A DNA stretch of 64,000 nt. Origin: Ridgeia piscesae. Its lineage: Eukaryota > Annelida > Polychaeta > Sabellida > Siboglinidae. The DNA lies in contig JAODUO010000469.1 in NCBI GenBank assembly GCA_025642075.2, positions 418,501-482,500 on the forward strand, given 5' to 3'. The position numbers and the translations under genes were made by a program. Numbering within the stretch: the first letter of the stretch is position 1; each line of letters opens with the position of its first letter. The notes beneath the pieces are model-generated. The model saw only the letters and a program-made list of their open reading frames with translations. It did not search any database and was not told the DNA's origin. This document shows, in pieces, positions 40,716-64,000 of the stretch.

Positions 40716-40782
<67 letters not shown>
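40716..40782. repeat. (CAG)22 trinucleotide repeat
   Basis: An uninterrupted run of about 22 CAG units inside the interior of the inverted-repeat element. No supported gene reads through it. The frames give poly-Ala on the plus strand and poly-Cys on the minus strand. Confidence 0.95.
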
Positions 40783-40783
<1 letters not shown>

Positions 40784-41718
40784 GATGGCTGACTGTAGTC
40801 AGTGCAAAGGAAGGAAACACTAGTTCCAGAATCCAGTCCAGGGTCAGTTTTGCAGCTGATGCAATACAGCTGTATAATTAAACATCTGTCATCTTGACGC
40901 ATATCACATGATCATAAAATGTGGCTGCACGAAAGGTTGCTCAGAGCAGTGTCGGTGCTTTAAAAAGCTCTGAAAATAATAAATTTTGTCGGGAGCCTTT
41001 TTTTAAATGGTGGATATCACAAAATGGCGAATATCTAAAAGTCAATATGGGGGGAAAGTAATAGAATGTAAATAATCATATCTAAAAACCCTACATTTTG
41101 GCATCGATTTTGTGGCTCTAGATTAGATATTTCTTAAACAGATAAATGGCTTAGTTGTAGTCTCGCTTAACCGACTGTCGGTCGGCTGCGTAACTACGCC
41201 GATAAGACAGTTGAGGGGCTTTAAAATGCTGCCACCTCACGGAGCCTGGGTAACCGAGGCTATGGCTTGGCCGGACGCTATCTTTAAAAATGGCGGATAT
41301 ATGAATGTCAATGAATGTCAAGTGTATATTGTTGTATGTCGTTATCCACCCAGCTATCCAATATCCTCAACATTACTCGCGATGTGACGTAGTTTTTTTG
41401 TATAGATATTGTAACATTTGTATTGACGACCACTATCTTTAAAATGGCGGAGGTGAAAGACAGAGAATTCCAAAAATATCAGATTTGAAATCCTTGTCCC
41501 ATAACACATATACCCACACACCACAATTATTGATCTAGATGAAACAGTTGTTAAAATAAGGGGGAATTAAATTTGGCGGCCATTTACAAAATGGCCGCTA
41601 AATCACTATAGGACCAAATAGAAAAAATGGCAACATGAGTTTTTTATTTCTAAATACTATTTAGATTACTTTAAAACCATTTGCCAAGATGATACCTCAA
41701 AATATGCTTTACATTTGA

Positions 41719-41957
41719 CGTCAGACAGATTGCCTGCAAACGTTCATCAGAAACGTTGGTTTAACGTTTAAATGCGAACGTTTTTCTACTCGTTCGTTTA
41801 CCCTTAATTTAATGTTTGTTTTAAAAACCAAAACGACCAAAAACTAACGTTTCGGGAACGTTAGAGATTTAACTGTAACCAAAATCAAACGGTTCTAATC
41901 TAGCTAACCAAATGCAAACGTTAATGTAACGTTTGCATGCTATCTGGGTTTGCGTCC
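41719..41957. mobile_element. AACGTT-rich MITE with inverted ends, 150 bp before second tRNA-Val
   Basis: The left end reads AGATTGCCTGCAAACGTT. The right end, reverse-complemented, reads AGATAGCATGCAAACGTT (3 mismatches in 18). About eight AACGTT palindromes lie within 210 bp. A CCCAGATAGCA-type terminus with internal AACGTT repeats is a recurrent invertebrate MITE pattern. No coding capacity. Confidence 0.6.
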
Positions 41958-42106
41958 AAATTAGTTATTGTTCAATTGGAAACCATGCAAATGTTAAACA
42001 AAACACCTCACTAAGTAATTTCGAGCTAAAACACAAATATACAACAAAATACACTGTTGTTCTCTCAAACGACGTCTTGCGATGTTGGGACGGTTCTGAC
42101 ATCGCT

Positions 42107-42179
42107 GGTTCTGTGGTGTAGTGGTTATCACGTCTGCTTTACACGCAGAAGGTCGCGAGTTCGAACCTCGCCAGAACCT
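42107..42179 (+). tRNA. tRNA-Val (anticodon TAC), identical second copy
   Basis: Identical over all 73 nt to the copy 5.7 kb upstream, same strand, again with T at the discriminator position and a TTTT stop downstream. Flanks are still partly alike (ttcgaa then ttttg.tgctggaaaaa), so both arose by duplication of a segment a little longer than the gene. Sequence-perfect stems argue that both remain functional. Confidence 0.93.
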
Positions 42180-44200
42180 TCGAAGTTTTGTTTGCTGGAA
42201 AAATTACGAACGTAACGATATTCTGGCAACTGAGAGGTTGCGTTTTATTTATTTAAAACAAAAAAATTCGTTTCTCCCACTGCGATCCGGTCATAATAAT
42301 ACATTTATCCTTTACATTACTATAATAATAATTATTATTATTGGTGTATCAACACTTCAATCTCTCAGTATACTTAATTTAATTATGTGGAGTAATATTG
42401 GGTCGTATGTCATGAAACACATCAATCGAAAATGTCCATAAATACACTACCAGAAATAATAAACACAATTAATATTTTTTATAAATGTTTTTATGACAAC
42501 CAAGCAAGGCATAAACAATGCTAAAGAAAGCAAACTAGTCTTTCTTGATAACCTTCAAGTTAGCTTTGAAAACGTTTACAAAGACCATGTTTGCAGACAC
42601 AAGTTTTGTCTAGTGTGCCGTGCCGTCTTGCACTCAGCTTAACGATCATGTCGCTGGGGCCGGCATGTGTGGTAGGGCAGTGCGGGGACAGTAGGCTTGC
42701 CAAGGAGTAGGCTATATCGGTAACGTTGCACACTCTGTACATAATTATACGCTGGCATCTATTAATATTCAGTATGTATTCACAGGCCTCAATGATGCCA
42801 AAGAACTCTGACAATTAAAACATGGACCTTATCCTGCAATTCATCATCAGTTTGTGAGAAAATACAAGTCAGTTGAAATAATTTATAAAGCAACAGCTTG
42901 GGTTTAACATCAAACATTAGTTTGCTAATTGTAACAGTGTGTACACTTTCTTATGCATGAGCTGAGCAGTCAGCCATTTGATAAAATTAGATAATCCATT
43001 TCACACCATCAACAACTGTTCAATAACTTTAATACATTTCTTAAATATTATGACAACCCACTTATCATCCGTCACACCCAGCTATCAACCGCAGGTGTAT
43101 TATTTTAAACAGAAACAAACACTTCCATCTCCATGAAAACTTCTCTGTACATGTACAACAGTTCTAGCAACTTACGAGACACGAGAACAACTCCATAACA
43201 ACTCAACGTGGATTAGCTGCCTTGCATATGCCAACATTATTGTTCCAAATCTACAGCATAGACATATAACAAGTACAATTTCTTCCTTCAGTTAATGATA
43301 CACTGCACGATACGCTAAACTATGATGGAACTACAGCAGCAGCACCTAACACTACTGGTAACTTAGCTTCAGTTCACAATAAATCACACTCATAACATTT
43401 AAATACTTTACAAAACAAATGAAAGAAACGTTCAGTTGTTAACATTTTTCTTCTGCCGTTGACATTTATCTTGAAAAGTGTTAAGAGATGCATAGTAATT
43501 ATAAAAATGTTGGCGGTTTGAGAAATAGTACTCCAACTAAATTACTAAAACAGATGTGTATGAAAACAAGTGCTGAGCTTGATAAAACTACAGCAGCATG
43601 AGATAGCATCAGGGTCAGTATGAAGCAAAACAACCTGGCTGTCTTACCCACTGTTACCTCCCTCTAACAATCATTACTCCTTGTAGCATATTCAACCATT
43701 TGTTTACAACTGCACCTGTACACAATGAACTAACACTTTTGTATTGATACAAATGAGTTTCCAGGATTCATGAATAGTAGAAGTTTTATTTTATATTAAA
43801 TTATTACACAGACCACCTTCCAAAATCAATCCGACAATTCAAATTTAACTGTGAAATCAATACATGGACAATTCCTCCAACTTTTAGTGAACAAAGCTTT
43901 ACAGTATAATGAAGGGCTTATGGCAAGGCTGGTGTAAATCTGAATTATTTAAAAACAAACACCTAAGTAATGATCCACTATTTTACACATACAGTCATCA
44001 CCACTAGCAGTAGCAATTCGCACACACCTTGCTGTTGGTTTCTTTCAAAAGGTTGCATAATTGGTGTCATTTCTGTCACTCAAAAAAGATCTCATTTCTA
44101 GGTGATAATGGCAACCTTTAAAAACCTGTCATTTAAGTACAGTAGTAGATTCTTTACTTAGAATAGGAGCAAACATCATAACCCCATCATATTTCAAGGG
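42180..44200. other. AT-rich non-coding stretch between second tRNA-Val and KDM4 3' flank
   Basis: No open frame over about 106 codons and no recognised motif or repeat. It may include distal KDM4 3' UTR. Confidence 0.4.
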
Positions 44201-45615
44201 TTAAGAATTCAGTAGTTTTTATTGATTTAATACATAAAATAGAACGAATCCAATTGGGTTTCTTGTTTGAACATTTTTGACAAGATATCTTTGTCAAGTC
44301 CACAACCACAAACATTTCAAATTGCTTCATACCAAACAGTGAAGCAACTAAACACACATGGGCTCGATATTCCAAATTCACAGTGGTGTTTGTTGCAATA
44401 GATAGTTGGCATAAATAAATGTCCTGCAATTCTTTAAACAGCCTCATTTCATCCTACAGAAATAAATATTTGCAGGGTAAAATCCTGCATTTTTGTCAAA
44501 CCAACTCAAATTTAATGACTGTCATTTTCAGATGTGATAATATTTCGTGCAACTGTCAAAACTCATACAAATGTTTCCTTTCGCAAAGTATTTGGAATGT
44601 TTAAAACATTAGGCGTGTTTCATCACGCATTGCTTGCTCACCAAGACATGAAACAGCACAGACTCATGTATAGTGACAGCACCAAATGGGTATAACTTAA
44701 CTAACCATTAATTGCATGAAGAGAGATAGATTATTGTCAACAAAATGAGAAGTGAAACAATCCTAGGTATGTAAACTGTCACATACTCGTCTCACTTTAG
44801 TTAGACTAAAACATTTAATTACAAAATCAAAACTCACATCAAAATGTATAATCGCAACAGTGATCATCTTTTAAATGTTACCACCTTACGAACCTGTAGA
44901 ATCAATCATGATTGAAAGAATGGTTCATTGTCACAGTCAGACCAACACATCCAAATGGTGTTAAGAACTTTTAGCTGTAGACAATAATTATCAATCAAAT
45001 CTGTATTTCTAGGATGTCATATTAATTTCTGTGATGATTTCTATTGTAATAGTATCCAGATCTATCCACAACATTTTAACAGCTCAATACTCAGGGTACA
45101 TATATAAAATAATGACAAACTAGACGTTTTATATACAAAATGTTCACAAGGATGAAAAACAAGCAAGGTTAAGATGGATACCTTCAGAAGGAAAAGCCAG
45201 AGATGAACAAAAACCAGAAGAGTGAGACAACGGAACAAACAGAACCATTGTAGGACTAATCAAACTGACCTACAACAACACACCAGATACCTGTGCAGTA
45301 ATATACAGATACATGTAACAGTATGCAGCATCGCTGAATTCACGTGTCCACTATGTCCATGTCCACTACATCCAACTAACAAACCCATGGTCTTCAAAGA
45401 AGCACAGTCATTGTACTTTACTGCTGTGAATCCCCAACATGTGTGAATGTTGACTAATCCACACGAGAGATCCTCCATCCACACGTGACTAGAAGGGGAA
45501 CAGTCACATAACAACTGCCTTTGCACGCGCCTATGTTTAACCACCAACATCAGTTCTGTTATTGGCTGACTATCGCTTCTTGCACAGAGCAGTTCTTGCA
45601 AGACAACTCCAGCAG
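44200..45615 (-). other. Likely KDM4 3' UTR and flank
   Basis: No conserved coding sequence follows the KDM4 stop. An ATTAAA-type signal lies near 44812 and the nearest clear minus-strand AATAAA is at 44223-44218, which would give a 3' UTR of roughly 0.8-1.4 kb. The end point is a guess from signals only. Confidence 0.3.
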
Positions 45616-60286
<14,671 letters not shown>

Positions 60287-60302
60287 GATTTATGTGTGAG
60301 AC

Positions 60303-61130
60303 CTAAAATACACAGAAACAAACCATTTATGCAGTTCGGTTACAAATGGTAAAACATATTCCTGCAATGGTCAGCGAAACATGATAAGTTTGTAAAGTTT
60401 ATTTTAACATTGGAGTGAAAAACAATGTTAGTCTCTCAAGATAACCATGTGTCAGAGATGTTCAGCATAATAACCAATTGCTGCTGTACAAAGTCGTACA
60501 AGAAGCACAGCCATTCATGCATCATGTTCAGTCTGGTCAAGTTTGATAAACAATATGTTGGTGAATCCAACATGTACACACCTAGTAAACGCACTGGATA
60601 TAACTATGAAATCCAAACTTAATAAATCCCTCTCCCTGGGGTTTCATACAAATACCACCCAGTGTTGCATTATTAACTGTAGATACCAAAATATACTCGG
60701 TTTTTACAGAATATTTGAGGTGTCATATTTTGGGTATAAATTGTTGTGGAAATTCATCATCTATATCACAGATGACAGTTATTCCTTTTTTAAATCCATG
60801 TTTGCTTGGAGACAATTATGGCAATCAGCGACTTATGTTTTGCTGGTTTCTACTTTCATCAACACATATCTAGGGGTAAGGAAAAGAAAGTAGTTCCGTA
60901 ATGTTGTTACTGTCGGTTCACATCACTACAAACCTTACGTCGACTGCATTACGTGGAATTTTAAGACAAAGAACACGAAAGCATGGCATAATATAAACAA
61001 CTGCACTTTTAACCACTAGTTGCAATTTGTGTTGTTTGCAAAACAAAGCATCTCCGAAAACGCACGACGCTACGTGACAAAACGCGCGCACGTGCCTGAC
61101 ACGAACTTCGAAGATAAAAAATAGGTCAAC
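60303..61130 (-). promoter_or_regulatory. KDM4: Probable KDM4 5' intron, non-coding first exon and promoter region
   Basis: The acceptor at 60303 requires an upstream exon. The best visible donor is GTAAGG at 60938-60933, so a non-coding exon ending at 60939 is plausible. Beyond it lies a more GC-rich, CpG-containing patch with a CACGTG E-box at 61089-61094. No TATA box is clear. The exact transcription start is inferred, not seen. Confidence 0.4.
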
Positions 61131-62585
61131 CACAACACGGCTACGCCTACGTTACTAAGTCTAAGGTTTATTTGCGTATTTGCACTACTATTAATACTCC
61201 TTTCACGAAAATTTCACTGACAATGTATAATCACACGATTCGAAACACAAACATATTCACGTCGCAGCATGTCATCGCATTTTTCTCAAAATAAATGTTG
61301 CCGAAACACGCCAATACGTTACCGCAACGTGAAAGCGTCAAAACTCCAGGTTTCAGCCAGGCATTGCGAGTTCAGCGACACTGACATGCATGATTCAGCC
61401 AGGACAATAATTTATTTATTGCAATTATTAAATGCATTTTTGTTAATAAAAGGCGCAGTTGCTCACTATCTATGTTATCATTCTGTCACCATATTTCACA
61501 TAAATTCTGTTTGAATGCGCGGAGATTATGCCGCCATCGCTTTGGCTCAGCTAGGCATCTGGCATTTGCTACCGAAAATGACCCTTAATGATCAGGATGG
61601 TTGCACACGACAACATGCTAGGAAGCCATAATAAAGCGCTTACCAACTATATGCGAACTGCTGTATAATATATGCTGATCGTGCTTAACATTTGAATTAG
61701 AAATTACTTTCCGTCTGGCAATCTCTCCATCTACTCGGCTTTCGAACCGGATAACCGTAGCGCTGAAATTTGTATTCATGTTGCACTTCCGTTTGTAACC
61801 AAATGTTACTTGGATCATTCCTAAGGAAGCGGAAACGAAAGACGTATCGAGACTTTAAATACTGGTGGAATTTTGTGTAATTTATTTGATTAATCTCTCT
61901 TCAAATGTCTAATGACATTTGGGATTATTTTGTTAAGCGCACATTGCGTTAGCAACGAGGTGCCTGTTCGTTTGTGTTTCTTACGTAGGTGTCGCACCAG
62001 TAGTTTGAAGGCATTTGCGACAACCCGGTAATTCGCTAGGTGGCAGCATGGTACTATCGTGATCCGTGCGGTGCAAGCAGGCTTTTATCAGAGCTAATAG
62101 ATCCGATCTAGGGTTCTTCAGCACACAACGCCCTCACAAGGATGGGATCAAAACTTTAGTTACTGTGCTAAACGACGAGACATCCGAGATTGAGCGAGAT
62201 ATGTTCACGTTTGGACCCATCCGGGGGGATGCCCCAGCTCCTATCTTCGGAGGGGGGGATGAGTGCCCCAGGGCCCAGGCCCCAGCTCCTATCTAATAAC
62301 TCTGGTTTCATGCCGGTGTTATAAAGTATTTATGATATAAATACCATGGGCTGTTCGTTAACTTTGTCGTGGCGATTATTGTGAAGATGTTGCTTAACAA
62401 TTTGGCAAATACTTTTTATAATATTACGTTCGTTTAAATCCGTTGTCACGGATTATGGCGCACTGCAGTCACGTGATTTGCACTTACTCTCAAAACATGC
62501 CTCGAAACCTATTTGCGTCATGTGTTCATTTGCGACAAATAACTTTGCTGAAAGGTTATCTATACGTTATTTTGCTCATAGTGGC

Positions 62586-62587
<2 letters not shown>
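61131..62587. other. KDM4 upstream intergenic sequence
   Basis: No coding sequence recognised. A direct repeat CCCCAGCTCCTATCT occurs twice (about 62231 and 62281) around a GGGGGGGAT block. The rest is unremarkable. Confidence 0.4.

Positions 62588-62643
<56 letters not shown>
62588..62643. repeat. (TA)n microsatellite
   Basis: About 28 TA units in upstream sequence of KDM4. Confidence 0.95.
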
Positions 62644-62645
<2 letters not shown>

Positions 62646-63080
62646 CTAAAGATGTATTTAATATGAAATTCAGCGGGAAGCTTTAACGTACTTACTGGTA
62701 ACTAATGACAACGACTGACAAGCGCATGCGCAGAAACGTTATCCGGGTAGTTTATAACTGCCGGAAAAATGTAAACGCTATACCTCTTTACAAAACTTGG
62801 GTCTGCTCTCGCCGGTATAGTGTAAGTAGCAAACGCGAAAACCTCCGCAGAGACGCTGCTGGATCCCGATATAAAAATAGGACAACAAGCTAGGAAATCA
62901 TGGCCATGGTCCGGCCCAGAGAACAGAGAAGATAGTCGTGGGGGGGCAGAAAGAGGGGCAGGCACAAAACTGTAATCAGGTTGGGGTTGAGCAAGAGCAC
63001 AAATTCTGGTGAGAAATACTAAGGAAAGCACGACTCATGCCAGACAACTATTTTATGGTTAGCCTGAATCTATTGTACCT

Positions 63081-63082
<2 letters not shown>

Positions 63083-63168
<86 letters not shown>

Positions 63169-63209
63169 GTACTTTATATATATATATATATATATATATA
63201 ATTCTGTTT

Positions 63210-63275
<66 letters not shown>

Positions 63276-63296
63276 TATATATTATATTATATAATT

Positions 63297-63384
<88 letters not shown>

Positions 63385-63419
63385 AAAATTATATATATAT
63401 ATATATATACAAGTAAGAA

Positions 63420-63484
<65 letters not shown>
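63083..63484. repeat. 400 bp cluster of six (TA)n arrays
   Basis: Nearly continuous TA dinucleotide arrays separated by short non-repeat spacers (ATTGTACTT, ATTCTGTTTGG, TTATATAATTTG, CAAAAATT, CAAGTAAG). Assembly in such a region may be unreliable. All frames across it are artefacts. Confidence 0.95.
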
Positions 63485-63485
<1 letters not shown>

Positions 63486-63814
63486 GAACCCAGTAACAGT
63501 ACCAATGCAGTTAAACTGGAAGTAGAACCATAAGAAGAAAAGGTGAGTTCTTCACGTACATTGACACTGAAATACACACGAATGGAAGCACGGAAAAATA
63601 CGAAAAAGCTATTGTTGTTATAGTCACATTCCTCATTTGGAGGACAGTTTGAAAGGCATGACTGAACTAATCAAGCTAAATGCTAGAGTCTAAGCATTTT
63701 CTATTTTACTCAATTGCAAAGTCAGGAAAATTACTATACATACTATAACACATCATTTGACCCAACAATTAATAGTTAAATATATGTGGTCAATGGTCAA
63801 GATCCAGCAAGCGA

Positions 63815-63890
63815 TGCGTTTGGGCGGAAGTGACGTAACAATCTGTTAATGCTATTTCCGCCCACGTTTTCCTGGCTATATACAGAACAT
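63815..63890 (+). promoter_or_regulatory. Promoter-like cluster: ETS/CRE composite, GC box and TATA
   Basis: GCGGAAGTGACGTAAC at about 63824-63839 overlaps an ETS core (CGGAAGT) and a CRE half (TGACGTAA). TTTCCGCCCACG follows and then GGCTATATACAG about 35-40 nt before the first ATG. The spacing suits a compact Pol II promoter driving plus-strand transcription out of the window. Confidence 0.45.
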
Positions 63891-63910
63891 GTCTGCACGA
63901 TGGTGCTGGT

Positions 63911-63970
63911 GTCAAAAGAAAACGTTAAAGTTATTTGGAACGAACAATGTCAACCATTTACGCAGTGTGG
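63911..63970 (+). CDS. Candidate first coding exon of an unrecognised gene running off the right edge
   Basis: A start with good context (ACGATGG) at about 63900 opens MVLVSKENVKVIWNEQC and ends at TGTG followed by a consensus donor GTAAGTTAAG near 63971. An alternative upstream ATG (about 63889) gives a different frame, MSARWCWCQ, to the same donor. It sits directly after promoter-like motifs. I do not recognise the protein, and the rest lies outside the window. Confidence 0.35.
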
Positions 63971-64000
63971 TAAGTTAAGACGTTTACTATTCTATTTGTA

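Larger units (their letters stand above)
38890..41695. mobile_element. 2.8 kb element with long (about 500 bp) imperfect inverted-repeat arms
   Basis: The left arm (about 38890-39420) and the reverse complement of the right arm (about 41000-41695) align throughout: GGCA.ATGGTTTTAAAG, CTAAATAGTATTTAGAA, GCCGCCAAATTTAA, CTGTTTCATCTAGA, ACAAGGATTTCAAAT, TATCCGCCATTTTTAAAGA. By eye the identity is roughly 75-80%. A segment of about 120 bp (about 41160-41280) is extra in the right arm. It may be a foldback or long-TIR transposon. The middle 1.5 kb contains a decayed coding remnant and a CAG tract. No target duplication is resolved. Confidence 0.75.

Noticed and set aside
60543..60893. 116-codon plus-strand frame upstream of KDM4
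   Set aside because: AT-rich, no motif, lies in the inferred 5' intron on the opposite strand.
63167..63577. Ile-Tyr repeat frames
   Set aside because: Translations of TA arrays.

Overview
This is metazoan nuclear DNA, probably from an invertebrate with a large, AT-leaning, repeat-rich genome. The evidence is a multi-exon gene with consensus GT-AG introns, eukaryotic tRNA-Val genes with internal promoters, decayed animal-type non-LTR retrotransposons, several short-TIR DNA transposon relics, a tRNA-derived SINE and abundant microsatellites. I cannot fix the phylum from the sequence alone.

Only one protein-coding gene can be fully supported: a complete KDM4-type histone lysine demethylase on the minus strand. 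Its start codon is at 60286 and its stop at 45616. I reconstructed 17 coding exons with matching phases, giving 3723 nt or 1240 residues. The order is JmjN, JmjC, a long disordered linker, double PHD (PHD plus extended PHD) and tandem Tudor domains. Through the catalytic core the residue numbers coincide with those remembered for human KDM4A (Fe ligands H188, E190, H276; zinc ligands C234, H240, C306, C308). A splice acceptor 16 nt upstream of the ATG implies at least one 5' non-coding exon.

Two introns of this gene carry tandem arrays placed against their 3' splice sites. Intron 5 holds about ten copies of a 101-111 bp unit. Each copy duplicates the exon 6 acceptor plus the first 39 coding bases and is followed at once by an in-frame stop, so it is an array of decoy acceptors. 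The last intron holds fifteen exact-length 66 bp units. Intron 7 holds two DNA-transposon relics, one piggyBac-like, and intron 10 holds a SINE.

Layout: 1-26.4 kb has no recognisable gene and contains satellites, a cluster of inverted hormone-response-like palindromes (7.2-7.5 kb), AT microsatellites and two non-autonomous TIR elements (20.6-21.6 and 22.4-23.2 kb). 26.4-31.95 kb is a nest of three non-LTR retrotransposons. 32.9-38.0 kb has long CA, ACTC and GT/GTGC repeats and a tRNA-Val gene. 38.9-41.7 kb is a large inverted-repeat element with a CAG tract and a decayed coding remnant. 41.7-42.2 kb has an AACGTT-rich MITE and a second identical tRNA-Val. 42.2-45.6 kb is probable KDM4 3' UTR and intergenic DNA. 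45.6-60.3 kb is KDM4. 60.3-64 kb has KDM4 upstream sequence, very long AT arrays and, at the right edge, a promoter-like segment with a candidate first exon of another gene on the plus strand.
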